Source: Thauera terpenica 58Eu | GTDB taxonomy: Bacteria; Pseudomonadota; Gammaproteobacteria; Burkholderiales; Rhodocyclaceae | Length of the DNA: 64,000 nt | Assembly: GCF_000443165.1 (NCBI RefSeq) | Contig: NZ_ATJV01000125.1 | Coordinates: 1 to 64,000 of the forward strand | Direction: 5' to 3' | In this document: one piece after another, positions 8,874-19,907 of the stretch | Position numbering within the stretch: the first letter of the stretch is position 1 | Layout of the letters: the number at the start of each line of letters is the position of its first letter | Made by a program: the position numbers and the translations under genes | The notes under the pieces: generated by a model | Databases searched by the model: none | Told to the model about the DNA's origin: nothing | The model's input: the letters and a program-made list of their open reading frames with translations, nothing else

Positions 8874-9662
8874 ATGAAGCTCAATCAGAAGACGATCGAA
8901 CAACTCGCCGAACTCCTCGAGAACGCCGAACTGCAAGCGCATGAAGTGGTGAAGATCACCGACGCCCATCCCGACATGGACTGGGATGATGCCTACGCGA
9001 TCCAGGCTGAGATCCTGCGTCGCAAGCTGGCGCGTGGCAATCGTGTGGTCGGTCTGAAGGCCGGCCTGACCTCACGCGGCAAGATGAAGCAGATGGGCGT
9101 CGACACGCCGGTATTCGGCTGGCTGGTCGACTACTTCAGCGTGCCCGACGGCGGCGAAATCAAGACCAGTGAGCTGATCCACCCCAAGGTCGAGCCCGAG
9201 ATCGTGTTCGTCACCAAGCGTGCGCTCAAGGGCCCGGGCTGCCACATCGCTGCCGTGCTGGCGGCGACCGACTTCGTCATGCCCGGCATTGAAATCATCG
9301 ACTCGCGCTACAAGGATTTCAAGTTCGACCTCAAGAGCGTGATCGCCGACAACTGCTCGTCGACGCGCTTCGTACTCGGCGGTCAGCTGACGCCGGTGAC
9401 GGGGCTGGACCTGCGCACCCTGGGCGTGGTGCTGGAGAAGAATGGTGAGGCGGTGGCCATCGGTGCCGGTGCCGCCGTGCTCGGCCACCCGGCGGCGGCG
9501 ATCGCAGCGCTGGCGAACCACCTCGGCGCACGTGGCGAGGAGATTCCGGCCGGCACCATGATCCTGTCCGGCGGTGTGACCGAGGCCGTCGCGGTGAGCG
9601 CGGGCGACAACGTGACGCTGCGTATCCAGTCACTTGGCAGCGTGAGCACCCGCTTCATCTGA
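8874..9662 (+). CDS. dmpH: 4-oxalocrotonate decarboxylase
   Basis: This enzyme decarboxylates 4-oxalocrotonate to 2-hydroxypentadienoate, which the preceding hydratase uses. It has 262 residues, as in DmpH/XylI, with GLKAGLTSRGKMKQMGVD, PKVEPEIVFVT and DSRYKDFKFDLKSVIADN. It shares the fumarylacetoacetate hydrolase-related fold with dmpE and clearly arose by duplication. The metal-binding glutamates are visible in EPEIVF. AGGAAACACC precedes the ATG. It is the last gene of the operon; rpiA converges on it 44 bases later and no strong terminator is visible between them. Confidence 0.95.
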   Translation: MKLNQKTIEQLAELLENAELQAHEVVKITDAHPDMDWDDAYAIQAEILRRKLARGNRVVGLKAGLTSRGKMKQMGVDTPVFGWLVDYFSVPDGGEIKTSELIHPKVEPEIVFVTKRALKGPGCHIAAVLAATDFVMPGIEIIDSRYKDFKFDLKSVIADNCSSTRFVLGGQLTPVTGLDLRTLGVVLEKNGEAVAIGAGAAVLGHPAAAIAALANHLGARGEEIPAGTMILSGGVTEAVAVSAGDNVTLRIQSLGSVSTRFI

Positions 9663-9706
9663 GTGCTGGACGCAGGCCCTCGTCAGCTCCATCTCCCGTT
9701 GCTGCC

Positions 9707-10369
9707 TCAGGGCCTTGGAATGCGCTCGACGCCGGCTTTGCCGGCAAGCAACAGGAGGTCCGCGCCGCGCCGGGCAAACAGACCATTGGTGACGACGCCG
9801 ACGATCTGATTGATGCGCGTCTCGGTGTCGACCGGGTCGCTGATCGTCAGGCCATGCACGTCCAGGATCAGGTTGCCGTTATCGGTGACGAAGCCCGCGC
9901 GCAGGCGAGGCTCGCCACCGAGGCGGGCGAGTTCGCGGGTGACGTGGCTGCGCGCCATCGGGATGACCTCGACCGGCAGCGGAAAGTGGCCCAGGGTGGG
10001 CACGCGCTTGCTGGCGTCGCAGATGCAGATGAAGCGCTCGGACACCGCGGCCACGATCTTCTCGCGCGTGAGCGCGCCACCGCCGCCCTTGATCATCGCG
10101 AAGCTGCCATCGATCTCGTCGGCCCCGTCGACGTAGACCGGGATGCGGTCGATGTCGTTGAGATCGAACACGGGTATGCCGAGTGCCGCGAGACGCTTTG
10201 AGCTCGCCTCCGAACTGGACACCGCGCCGCGGATGCGCGCACGCACGCTGGCGAGGCCGTCGATGAAATGGTTGACCGTTGAGCCGGTACCGACGCCTAC
10301 GATGCTGCCGTCTTCGATGTAGTCGAGCGCGGCGAGCGCGGCCGCTTTCTTGAGTTCGTCCTGAGTCAT
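9707..10369 (-). CDS. rpiA: Ribose-5-phosphate isomerase A
   Basis: This enzyme interconverts ribose 5-phosphate and ribulose 5-phosphate in the pentose phosphate pathway. The 220-residue product has the RpiA signatures [32 protein letters not shown] and [13 protein letters not shown], which include the catalytic Asp, Glu and Lys. The open frame extends upstream into moeA, but the ATG at 10369 (MTQDELKKA) gives the family length. It lies 16 bases after the moeA stop, so the two genes probably form one transcript. Confidence 0.95.
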   Translation of the reverse strand: MTQDELKKAAALAALDYIEDGSIVGVGTGSTVNHFIDGLASVRARIRGAVSSSEASSKRLAALGIPVFDLNDIDRIPVYVDGADEIDGSFAMIKGGGGALTREKIVAAVSERFICICDASKRVPTLGHFPLPVEVIPMARSHVTRELARLGGEPRLRAGFVTDNGNLILDVHGLTISDPVDTETRINQIVGVVTNGLFARRGADLLLLAGKAGVERIPRP

Positions 10370-10385
10370 GGGTGCATCCTGGTCT

Positions 10386-11636
10386 TCAGACCAGGCCGTT
10401 GAAGGGTTGAATGAAGACCATGTCGCCCGGTTGCACCGCAGTGCAGTCTTCGGGCAGCACGACGAAACAGTCCGCGTCGGACATCGAGCGCAGCACGCCC
10501 GAGCCCTGTGCGCCGGCCATCGCCACCGTGAGCTCGGCACCATCACGCTGCAGGCGCCCGCGCAGGTATTCGACGTGGCCGGGGCGCTTGCGCAGGACGA
10601 AGTCGGCACGGACTGCGAAGTGCTCGGCCGGTGGCAGGGGGTTGACGCCCAGGAGCTTGAGCAGTGCGTCCTGCACGAACTGGTAGAAGCTCACCAGCAC
10701 CGCGACCGGATTGCCGGGCAGGCCGAACAGCACGGCATCGCCGATGCGACCGAAGGCCATCGGCCGGCCGGGCTTGATGGCCAGCTTCCAGAAGGACACC
10801 TCACCCATGCGCGCCATCATCTCGCGAATGAAGTCGGCCTCGCCGACCGACACGCCGCCGCTGGTGATGATGACGTCCGCCGCCTGCGCGGCATCGCGCA
10901 ACGCGGCCTCGAGCGCCGCGGCCTCATCCGGGATGACGCCCATGTCGAGCAGCTCGCAACCCAGGCGCGAGAGCGCGCCGAACAGGGTGTAGCGGTTGCT
11001 GTCGTACACCTTGCCTGGGGCGAGGGGCAGGCCGATGGAGGTGATCTCGTCGCCGGTAGAGAAGAAGGCGACGCGCAGTGGCCGGTGCACCACCACTTCG
11101 GCAATGCCGAGGGAGGCAATCAGGCCCAGCTCGGCCGGGCCGCAACGCGTCCCGGCGGCGAGCGCAATGCTGCCGGCGGCAAGGTCTTCGCCAGCACGGC
11201 GCAGATTCTGACCTTTCTTCAATCCTGCAGGAACACGCACCTGCTCGCCTTCGCGGCGGGTGAGCTCCTGCATGACGATGGTGTCAGCGCCCTCGGGGAC
11301 GGGCGCGCCGGTCATGATGCGGACCGCCTCGCCAGCGCCCACGGTGTGCGCGAAGGGGTGGCCGGCGAAGGCGGTGCCGACCAGCGCCAGCGCGGTCTCA
11401 GCGTCGCTGGCCAGATCCGCTGCGCGCACGGCGTAGCCGTCCATGGCCGAGTTGTCGTAGGCCGGCACGTTGCAGGGGGCGATCACGTCGCGGGCCAGCA
11501 CGCGATCGAGTGCAGCGCGCACCGCCACGCACTCCCAGCCCTCGATGGGTGACAGGGTGTCGAGGATCAGGCTGCGCGCGGCGCCAACGCTCAGCAGCGC
11601 GCGCTCCGCGTCGCCGCCTGGGGAGGACTGAGTCAT
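10386..11636 (-). CDS. moeA: Molybdopterin molybdenumtransferase
   Basis: MoeA inserts molybdenum into adenylylated molybdopterin in the last step of molybdenum cofactor synthesis. The 416-residue product shows [13 protein letters not shown], the MoeA signature [11 protein letters not shown] in the MoCF fold, and [13 protein letters not shown]. The start at MTQSSPGGD (11636) is preferred over the longer open frame to 11744 because it gives the usual family length. It is divergent from the DUF455 gene, with 126 bases between the two starts. Confidence 0.94.
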   Translation of the reverse strand: MTQSSPGGDAERALLSVGAARSLILDTLSPIEGWECVAVRAALDRVLARDVIAPCNVPAYDNSAMDGYAVRAADLASDAETALALVGTAFAGHPFAHTVGAGEAVRIMTGAPVPEGADTIVMQELTRREGEQVRVPAGLKKGQNLRRAGEDLAAGSIALAAGTRCGPAELGLIASLGIAEVVVHRPLRVAFFSTGDEITSIGLPLAPGKVYDSNRYTLFGALSRLGCELLDMGVIPDEAAALEAALRDAAQAADVIITSGGVSVGEADFIREMMARMGEVSFWKLAIKPGRPMAFGRIGDAVLFGLPGNPVAVLVSFYQFVQDALLKLLGVNPLPPAEHFAVRADFVLRKRPGHVEYLRGRLQRDGAELTVAMAGAQGSGVLRSMSDADCFVVLPEDCTAVQPGDMVFIQPFNGLV

Positions 11637-11745
11637 CTGTGAGAGTCCAGGGAAATACGACCCGTCCGGGTCGTGACGAAGGGCATTTTCCCACATCGGG
11701 GCCGATGTTGTGGCGCTGCCGCAATGCCCTTGTTCCCTCGGCATT

Positions 11746-11754
11746 TGCTAGACT
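11746..11754 (+). promoter_or_regulatory. Extended -10 element before the DUF455 gene
   Basis: TGC followed by TAGACT forms an extended -10. The predicted transcript start falls one or two bases before the ATG at 11763, so the mRNA could be almost leaderless. No good -35 is visible. The same TGCTAGA core occurs upstream of glyA, aroC and fimV in this window. Confidence 0.4.
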
Positions 11755-11762
11755 TCGCGCCC

Positions 11763-12578
11763 ATGCATGCCTGTGTCCATGAGGCGGCCCTCGCCGCCCT
11801 GATGATCTGCGATCCGTCACGGAAGTGTGCGGCGACAACTGCGCTGCGCGAACACTGGTTGGCTGGAGGGCTGGATCGGGTGACGGCGGCCGATATCGAT
11901 GCACCCTTGCGTGCGCCTGGCCGTCCCACGCGGCCACAGCTGGTCGCGCCGGCGCAACTCGCCGGGCGCAAGACCGCTCATCGTGAAGGTCATGCTGCGC
12001 TGCTGCATGCGATCGCGCATATCGAGTTCAACGCGATCAACCTCGCGCTCGACTGCGTGTACCGTTTCCGCTCGCAGGCGCGGGCTTTTCACGATGACTG
12101 GATCAAGGTGGCGGCGGAGGAGGCCTATCACTTCGATCTGGTGTGCGAGCGCCTCGCCGCGCTGGGATTCGCTTACGGTGATTTTCCCGCGCACGATGGG
12201 CTGTGGGACATGGCATGCCGCACTGCGCACGACTTGCTGGCGCGCATGGCGCTGGTGCCGCGCGTGCTGGAGGCGCGTGGGCTGGACGCCACGCCACCGA
12301 TCATGAACAAGCTGCGCGCGGCGGGCGATCAGGCCAGCGTCGCGGTGCTGGAGATCATCCTGCGTGACGAGATCGGCCATGTGGCCATCGGTGATCGCTG
12401 GTTTCGTGCGCAGTGCGCGGTGCGCGGGCTCGAGCCGGAAGCCACCTATGTGCAGCTGATCGACGATTTTCGCGCACCGCGTCCGCAGCCGCCGCTGCAT
12501 ATTGAAGCGCGACTGGCGGCGGGCTTCAGCGCTGCCGAACTGGAGCACTTGTCACGTCCGCGCCAGCGCCGCGAATGA
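11763..12578 (+). CDS. Ferritin-like DUF455 protein
   Basis: This 271-residue protein belongs to the DUF455 group with a ferritin-like four-helix fold. Its biochemical role is not established; some databases label it a rhamnosyltransferase without good support. Likely di-metal ligands lie in HIEFNAINLALD, EEAYHFDLV and RDEIGHVAIG, an E-ExxH-E-ExxH-like arrangement. The start at MHACVHEAAL is the first ATG after the predicted promoter; the open frame reaches back to 11673 but that part overlaps the moeA promoter side. The gene stands alone, convergent with cytochrome c4. Confidence 0.75.
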   Translation: MHACVHEAALAALMICDPSRKCAATTALREHWLAGGLDRVTAADIDAPLRAPGRPTRPQLVAPAQLAGRKTAHREGHAALLHAIAHIEFNAINLALDCVYRFRSQARAFHDDWIKVAAEEAYHFDLVCERLAALGFAYGDFPAHDGLWDMACRTAHDLLARMALVPRVLEARGLDATPPIMNKLRAAGDQASVAVLEIILRDEIGHVAIGDRWFRAQCAVRGLEPEATYVQLIDDFRAPRPQPPLHIEARLAAGFSAAELEHLSRPRQRRE

Positions 12579-12605
12579 AAAAGGGGGTGGAATGCTCCAC
12601 CCCCT
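12577..12605 (-). terminator. Rho-independent terminator of the cytochrome c4 gene
   Basis: A perfect 10-bp stem (12582-12591 with 12596-12605) and a 4-base loop are followed, reading the minus strand, by TTTTTC. It sits 35 bases after the cytochrome stop codon and overlaps the stop region of the convergent DUF455 gene. Confidence 0.88.
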
Positions 12606-12639
12606 CGGGTCTCAGCGCTCGCAGCGAAAACCGCAACGC

Positions 12640-13269
12640 TCAGCGCAGGCCGGCGGCGTAGTCTGAAACCGCATTCATCTCGGCGTCGGTCATCTTCAAC
12701 GCGATCATGCGCATCATGCGGTTCGGGTCGTTCGCCCGTCCGCCGTCACGGAAGGCCTTGAGTTGGGCTGCGCTGTAGTCGGCAAACTGGCCGGACAGGC
12801 GCGGATATTGCGCCGGCAGGCCGGCGCCTGCCGGGCCGTGACAGGACGCACAGGCTGGCACGCCCTTGGAGGCGATGCCGCCACGCCATATCTTCTGGCC
12901 GAGTTCCATGGTCTCGAGGTTCTTCGAGGTCTCGGGCTGGAGTTCGAAGGAGGCGAAATACTTGGCCAGTCCCTTCATGTCCTCGTCTTCGAGGCCAGCA
13001 ACCATGGCGCCCATGATCGCGTTCTCACGAACCGGTGCTGCGCCATTCCAGCCCTTGAATTCGCGCATCTGTTTGTAGAGGTAGTCCTCGTGCTGCCCGG
13101 CAAGCTTCGGGTTTTCCGGTAGCAGGCTATTGCCATCTGCGCTGTGACAGGCGACGCAAACCGATTCGGCAGTCTGTTTTGCCTTGGCGAGGTCCGGGGC
13201 CTGGTCCTGGGCCAACAGGCCTCCGGAGACAAGCAGCAGGGACGAGAGCAGCAGGGAACGCTTGATCAT
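12640..13269 (-). CDS. Di-heme cytochrome c4
   Basis: This 209-residue periplasmic cytochrome carries electrons, usually from the bc1 complex to a terminal oxidase. A signal peptide (MIKRSLLLSSLLLVSGGLLA) is followed by two heme-binding motifs, CVACH and CASCH, each in a cytochrome c domain with downstream methionines (for example NAIMGAM and RMMRMIAL) as axial ligand candidates. The length fits cytochrome c4. It is divergent from engB, a neighbour it also has in other proteobacteria. Confidence 0.92.
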   Translation of the reverse strand: MIKRSLLLSSLLLVSGGLLAQDQAPDLAKAKQTAESVCVACHSADGNSLLPENPKLAGQHEDYLYKQMREFKGWNGAAPVRENAIMGAMVAGLEDEDMKGLAKYFASFELQPETSKNLETMELGQKIWRGGIASKGVPACASCHGPAGAGLPAQYPRLSGQFADYSAAQLKAFRDGGRANDPNRMMRMIALKMTDAEMNAVSDYAAGLR

Positions 13270-13390
13270 GATGTCCTCGGAAAGCCGTGAGTGATTGTTT
13301 CAAACGCGGTATTCTATAACAGGAATCCCGCGTTGCGCGATGCGGCGTGGGCTTTGTAGCGCATTCAGCCGGCCTTTTGTCCTTCTTTTC

Positions 13391-14044
13391 ATGCCCATTT
13401 TCCGCAACGCACAATTCGAGATATCGATCGCCAAGCCGTCCGGCTTGCCGCCCCCGTCTGGCGCGGAGATCGCCTTCGCGGGTCGGTCCAACGCCGGAAA
13501 ATCGAGCGCGATCAACACGCTGGCAGGTCATGTTCGCCTGGCTTATGTTTCCAAGACCCCCGGCCGCACCCAGCTGATCAATTTTTTCCGCCTCAACAGC
13601 GGCGCCTTGCTGGTTGACCTCCCCGGTTACGGCTATGCCGCAGTACCGGAAAAGGTGAGGCGTGATTGGCAGGGCCTGATCGAGCATTACCTCAAGCACA
13701 GGGAAAGCCTGGCGGGGCTGGTGCTCATCATGGATTCGCGCCACCCACTCACGCCTCTGGACCGCACGATGATCGACTGGTTCGTGCCCTCGGGGCGGCC
13801 CATGCATGTGCTGCTGACCAAGAGCGACAAGTTGTCACGCGGCGCGGCCACGGCCACCTTGCAGGATGTGCGGCGTCAGTTGGCCCCGCTTGGGCCTCAG
13901 GTGACGGTGCAGCTCTTCTCCAGCCTGAAAAAGACCGGCGTGGAAGAAGCCGAGCACGTCATCGCCGGCTGGCTCGGTCTGGGCCCGGTGGCGCAGGCGC
14001 AGGAAGTCCCGCTCCCGCCCCTTGGTCACGATACATCCGACGCA

Positions 14045-14050
<6 letters not shown>
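13391..14050 (+). CDS. engB: Ribosome biogenesis GTPase EngB (YsxC/YihA)
   Basis: This GTPase is needed for assembly of the large ribosomal subunit. The 219-residue product has the G1 loop [10 protein letters not shown], the TPGRT G2 segment, G3 DLPGYGYA and G4 TKSD. The ATG at 13391 ([12 protein letters not shown]) matches the usual EngB start; the open frame runs further upstream but that part is not conserved-looking. The stop codon sits just before a terminator that works on the opposite strand. Confidence 0.95.
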
Positions 14051-15818
<1,768 letters not shown>

Positions 15819-15821
15819 GGA

Positions 15822-16469
15822 TCAGCCTGTCAGGCGTCCGACCTGGCGCCTGAGGTCGAGAATCGATGCCAGCTTCACGTCCACATACGCTGGCGTGCGC
15901 AGGTTGCGGCCGACCAGCACGGTGCGCATGCCGAGGCGTTTTGCGGTGCGCAGGTTCACCGCCGAGTCTTCCAGCATGATGCAGCGCGCCGGGTTGAGAC
16001 GACGTGACGAGAGCAGCTTGCGATAGCCGCGGATACCCGGCTTGGGGTGGTAATCGAGGTCTTCGATGCCGATCACGTCGTCGAACAGCGCGTGTATTCC
16101 CATGACGTCGAGCACGGCCAGGGCGTAATGGCGCGGGGCATTGGAGAACACGAAGCGGCGCCCGGGCAGCTTGCGCAGCATGCCGTGCAGGGCGCGCTCG
16201 AACACCATCATCTCGTGCAGGCGCTCGAAACGATGGGTTTCGGCGAGGAAGTGCTGGGGGTCGGTGCCGTGGTGGCGCATGAGGCCTAGCAAGGTGGCGC
16301 CGTAGCGATGCCAGTACTGCATGCGCAGCGTGTTGGCCGCTTCTGGAGAGAGCGCGAGGTGCTTTTCCAGATAGCTGCCCATGCTGCGGTGGATGTGCGG
16401 AAAGATGTGCGGGCTGGCGTTGTGCAGGGTGTTGTCCAGATCGAACAGCCAGACGGGATGAGCGTGCAT
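15822..16469 (-). CDS. HAD-family pyrimidine 5'-nucleotidase-like phosphatase
   Basis: This 215-residue HAD hydrolase has motif I FDLDNTLHNA, motif II FSNAP, the motif III lysine in DYHPKPGIRGY and motif IV MLEDSAVNL. The helical cap after motif I resembles the pyrimidine 5'-nucleotidase group (YjjG/SDT1-like). The substrate is an inference. ATG at 16469 is chosen over a TTG one codon earlier. It converges on the GNAT gene and lies 27 bases after bioC, likely in one transcript with it. Confidence 0.82.
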   Translation of the reverse strand: MHAHPVWLFDLDNTLHNASPHIFPHIHRSMGSYLEKHLALSPEAANTLRMQYWHRYGATLLGLMRHHGTDPQHFLAETHRFERLHEMMVFERALHGMLRKLPGRRFVFSNAPRHYALAVLDVMGIHALFDDVIGIEDLDYHPKPGIRGYRKLLSSRRLNPARCIMLEDSAVNLRTAKRLGMRTVLVGRNLRTPAYVDVKLASILDLRRQVGRLTG

Positions 16470-16496
16470 CAATGAGGTCCTTGCCGGCAGCCGTGC

Positions 16497-17417
16497 TCAG
16501 CGCGCGGGCGGGCGGGGCTGGAAGTGGACGATGCTGCGGCCATCATCCAGGGTTTTGGGAGCGGGTTTCCAGGCGTGGCCCTGGATGATCTCGAAGGTGG
16601 CAGGAAGCCGGCCATCCCGACGCAGGCTTTCGTAGCTTGCGCGTGCCCTGGCCCACCCCTGGCGTCCGGCAAGTCCGCGCGCACGCGTGCTGGCTGCGTT
16701 GTTGGCGCCGGTGGCGCGCAGGTCAAGCAGCAGTCCGTCCAGCTCAGTGTAGGTCAGGGTCAGCATCTCCATGTCCATCACCGGGTCGGCAAAGCCGGCC
16801 TTGACCAGGGCATCGCCCACATCGTGCATGTCGATGAAGCGATGCACACGTTCGCCTGCGTCGGTGGGCAGTGCAGCGCGCAATTCGCGCAGCGAATCGG
16901 GGCCGAGGGTGGAGAACATCAGCAGCCCGCCGACTTCCAGTGTGCGGTGAATTTCCTGCAGCACCGGGAGCGGGTCGTCCACGGCGGGCAGCATCAGGTT
17001 GGACCACACCAGACCGAGGCTGCCGCGGGCAAAGGGCAGGGCGCGGGCATCGGCCACTACGTGCGGCAGCGGCGCGGGGCCACGACCCAGCATGCGCCGC
17101 AGCAGGCCTGGCGCGGACGCTGCGCCACGCTGGCGTGCGCCCGCGCGCGCCAGCATGGCAGGCGCGAAGTCGGCAGCGAGCAAGCAGGCCTGTGGAAAGC
17201 GTTGCGCGAGCCGGGGCAGATCGGCGCCGGTGCCGCAGCCAAGATCGAGCACGCGTCGCGGCTCACAGCGGATGTAGTCGAGACGCTCGTCCATGCGCTG
17301 TGCGACCTCGCGTGCCAGCACATCGGCGCCATCGCTGGTCGCAGCCGCGCGCGCGAAGCGGCGACGCAGCAAGGCGCGATCAAGGCTGAACTCTTTGTTC
17401 ATGGGCGCTGCGGTCAT
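16497..17417 (-). CDS. bioC: Malonyl-ACP O-methyltransferase BioC
   Basis: BioC methylates malonyl-ACP so that fatty-acid synthesis can build the pimeloyl chain of biotin. The 306-residue SAM methyltransferase has motif I VLDLGCGTGADLPRL and the motif around SNLMLPAVDDP. BioC-like features are the N-terminal RRRFARAAATSDGADVLAREVAQRM and the C-terminal region. Start MTAAPMNKEF (17417) has GAGG nine bases upstream; an ATG at 17402 lacks such a site. It is divergent from comF. Confidence 0.85.
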   Translation of the reverse strand: MTAAPMNKEFSLDRALLRRRFARAAATSDGADVLAREVAQRMDERLDYIRCEPRRVLDLGCGTGADLPRLAQRFPQACLLAADFAPAMLARAGARQRGAASAPGLLRRMLGRGPAPLPHVVADARALPFARGSLGLVWSNLMLPAVDDPLPVLQEIHRTLEVGGLLMFSTLGPDSLRELRAALPTDAGERVHRFIDMHDVGDALVKAGFADPVMDMEMLTLTYTELDGLLLDLRATGANNAASTRARGLAGRQGWARARASYESLRRDGRLPATFEIIQGHAWKPAPKTLDDGRSIVHFQPRPPAR

Positions 17418-17596
17418 GAGCTTGCCTCGGCAGCCAGGGCCGCCACGATGGCGCTCAGGGCACGCTGCGCAGCGCGCTGACGGGCACCCCCGATGGCGGG
17501 CGTGAGCGCCCGCGCGCGGCCGCTTGGCCGCGGCGCAGGGCTGGCGTCGATTGATGCCATTGTTATTTCCGGCGGCACGCGCTGTAATGACTGGGT

Positions 17597-18343
17597 GTGC
17601 ATGTTCTGCCATTGCCTGAAACCTTGTCAAACCTTGCCCGAAACTCGTGCCGGCTATTTGCCCGCATGCTCGACGTCCTGATGCCGCAGGATTGTCTGGT
17701 CTGTGGTGAGCTGGCTGCCGAGCACGCACTGTGCGCGCCCTGCCTGGCCGAATTGCCGCGCCGTCCGCTGGCGGCCTGTGCTGTGTGCGCCTTGCCCAGC
17801 CTGAATGGCGGGCCTTGCGGGCAGTGTCTGCGTCAGCCACCTGCCTACGACGCCACCCGTGCCGTGTTCGACTATGCGTTTCCGGTCGATCAGCTCGTCC
17901 AGTCACTCAAGTACGGGTGTCAGCTGACGGTGGCCCGCTTCTTCGCGCGCGAAGTGTGTGCGCTTGCCGAGTCACTCCGGGTCGAGGTCGATCTGATCGT
18001 GCCGATGCCACTCCATGCGCGCCGCCTGGCAGAGCGGGGCTTCAACCAGGCAGTGGAAATCGCGCGCGTGTTGAGCCACTCAAACCGCGTGTCGATGGAG
18101 CTGGCAGGGGTGCGCAAGGTGCGTGATACGCCGGCCCAGGCCTCGCTCGGGCGCGAAGATCGCATCGTGAATCAGCACGGGGCACTTGCCTGTGATCTGG
18201 CGTTGGAGGGGCGACATGTGCTGGTGGTCGATGACGTGATGACCACCGGCGCCAGCCTGAACGAGCTGGCGCGTTGTCTGAAGCGTCAGGGGGCGAGTCG
18301 GGTCACCAATCTGGTGGTGGCGCGCACGCCCACTCCCGCCTGA
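17597..18343 (+). CDS. comF: ComF-family amidophosphoribosyltransferase-like protein
   Basis: ComF-type proteins combine a zinc-finger N-terminus with a phosphoribosyltransferase domain and are linked to DNA uptake. The zinc part shows paired cysteines (CLVCGE, CAPCLAE, CAVCALP, CGQC). The PRPP loop is VLVVDDVMTTGAS, and PMPLHARRLAERGFNQA is a family hallmark. I give the GTG at 17597 as start; an ATG at 17666 (MLDVLMPQDC) would also give a complete protein, and neither has a strong ribosome site. The next gene, trmL, follows after 50 bases. Confidence 0.88.
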   Translation: MHVLPLPETLSNLARNSCRLFARMLDVLMPQDCLVCGELAAEHALCAPCLAELPRRPLAACAVCALPSLNGGPCGQCLRQPPAYDATRAVFDYAFPVDQLVQSLKYGCQLTVARFFAREVCALAESLRVEVDLIVPMPLHARRLAERGFNQAVEIARVLSHSNRVSMELAGVRKVRDTPAQASLGREDRIVNQHGALACDLALEGRHVLVVDDVMTTGASLNELARCLKRQGASRVTNLVVARTPTPA

Positions 18344-18393
18344 GCTACAGTGCCGGCTTCGCGCCCAAGGCGCTCCTCGGTAATTCTGTTTCG

Positions 18394-18858
18394 ATGTTCG
18401 AGATCGTTCTCTACCAGCCCGAAATTCCCCCCAACACCGGCAACATCATTCGTCTTGCGGCCAACACCGGTAGCGCCCTGCACCTGATCGAGCCGCTGGG
18501 CTTCGATCTGACGGACAAGCATCTGGCCCGCGCGGGGCTGGACTATCACGACCTGACCCGGGTCACCGTGCATCCGAGCTGGGAGCAATGTTGCGCGGCG
18601 CTGCAGGGCCGGCGCTTTTTTGCGCTCACCACGCGCGCATCGCGCCGCCACGATGATGTCGAATACCGCAGCGGCGACGTATTCGTGTTCGGACCCGAGA
18701 GTCGCGGTCTGCCCGCGCAGGTGCTGGAGTGCTTCGCGCCCGATGCCCGCATCCGTATCCCGATGCAGCCGACCAACCGCAGCCTGAATCTGTCCAACGC
18801 GGTGGCGGTCGTGGTGTACGAAGCCTGGCGGCAGCAGGGCTTTGCCGGTGCGTTGTGA
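18394..18858 (+). CDS. trmL: tRNA (cytidine(34)-2'-O)-methyltransferase
   Basis: TrmL methylates the wobble ribose of certain leucine tRNAs. The 154-residue SPOUT-family protein has the trefoil-knot motifs QPEIPPNTGNIIRL, FGPESRGLP and IPMQPTNRSLNLSNAVAV. The ATG at 18394 begins MFEIVLYQPEIPP as in relatives. It converges on gpsA with 47 bases between stops and no clear terminator. Confidence 0.94.
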   Translation: MFEIVLYQPEIPPNTGNIIRLAANTGSALHLIEPLGFDLTDKHLARAGLDYHDLTRVTVHPSWEQCCAALQGRRFFALTTRASRRHDDVEYRSGDVFVFGPESRGLPAQVLECFAPDARIRIPMQPTNRSLNLSNAVAVVVYEAWRQQGFAGAL

Positions 18859-18905
18859 TGCAGCGCTGAAGCGGCGGGCCTGGAGTGGCGGCGGGGGCGT
18901 GGCGC

Positions 18906-19907
18906 TTATTCGTGGCGGGGGTCGCGCGCCAGGAGTCTTTCTACCGCGGCGCGTGCGTCCAGACCCTGATGCAATAGCGCGTCCACTGCTTCGCAGATGG
19001 GCATCTCGGCTGCGCTGCGCTGGGCAAGCCTGACCACTTCGCGTGCGGTCGATACGCCTTCGGCGACATGACCGAGCGTGCGCAAGATGTCGTCCAGCGT
19101 GCTGCCCCTGGCCAGTTCCAGGCCTACGCGACGATTGCGTGAGAGGTCGCCGGTGCAGGTCAGGATCAGGTCACCCATGCCGGCCAGGCCCATCAGGGTC
19201 TCGCCGCGCCCGCCGAGAGCGACGGCAAGACGGGCGATTTCCGCCAGTCCACGGGTGATCAGCGCGGCGCGGGCGTTGAGGCCAAAGCCCATGCCGTCGG
19301 ATACGCCGGCGGCGATGGCGATGACGTTCTTGATTGCGCCGCCGATTTCACAGCCGATCAGGTCGGTGTTGGCGTAGATGCGTAGGTGCGGCTGATGCAG
19401 GGTGGCCACCCAGTGGCGGGCGAAGCCTTCATCCTCCGCAGCGAGCGTGATCGCCGTGGGCTGGCCGCGTGCGACCTCGACGGCGAAGCTGGGGCCGGTG
19501 AGCACGCCGCTGGCCGAGCTCGGGCCCAGCTCTTCGGCGATGATCTCATGCGGCAGGCGGCCGCTGCCCGCCTCCAGTCCCTTGCACGCCCACAGCAAGG
19601 GGGTGGCGGGCTGCACACGGTGCAGTTGGCGTACGGTGTCGCGCAGGCCGCCGAGCGGGGTGACGACCAGGTGCAGGTCGGCGGTTTGCGCTGCGCGCGT
19701 GAAGTCGCTCTCCACGCGCAGGCTTTCGCGCAGACGGACGCCGGGCAGGTAGCGCTGGTTTTCGCGCGTGTGTGCGATCGTGTCCAGATGCGCGCGGTCG
19801 CGACCCCACAGGCAGACCTCGTGGGTGGCGCTGAAGGCTTGTGCCAGCGCCGTTCCCCACGCGCCCGCGCCGAACACCGCGATACGTCGCGGCCTGGGGG
19901 TGTGCAT
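18906..19907 (-). CDS. gpsA: Glycerol-3-phosphate dehydrogenase [NAD(P)+]
   Basis: GpsA reduces dihydroxyacetone phosphate to sn-glycerol 3-phosphate for phospholipid synthesis. The 333-residue product starts with the nucleotide-binding loop IAVFGAGAWGTALA and contains GGAIKNVIAIAAG with the catalytic lysine, plus GDLILTCTGDLSRNRR. The ATG at 19907 overlaps the upstream stop by one base (TGATG). It ends an apparent minus-strand series: regulator, rhodanese, grxC, secB, SH3 protein, gpsA. Confidence 0.95.
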   Translation of the reverse strand: MHTPRPRRIAVFGAGAWGTALAQAFSATHEVCLWGRDRAHLDTIAHTRENQRYLPGVRLRESLRVESDFTRAAQTADLHLVVTPLGGLRDTVRQLHRVQPATPLLWACKGLEAGSGRLPHEIIAEELGPSSASGVLTGPSFAVEVARGQPTAITLAAEDEGFARHWVATLHQPHLRIYANTDLIGCEIGGAIKNVIAIAAGVSDGMGFGLNARAALITRGLAEIARLAVALGGRGETLMGLAGMGDLILTCTGDLSRNRRVGLELARGSTLDDILRTLGHVAEGVSTAREVVRLAQRSAAEMPICEAVDALLHQGLDARAAVERLLARDPRHE

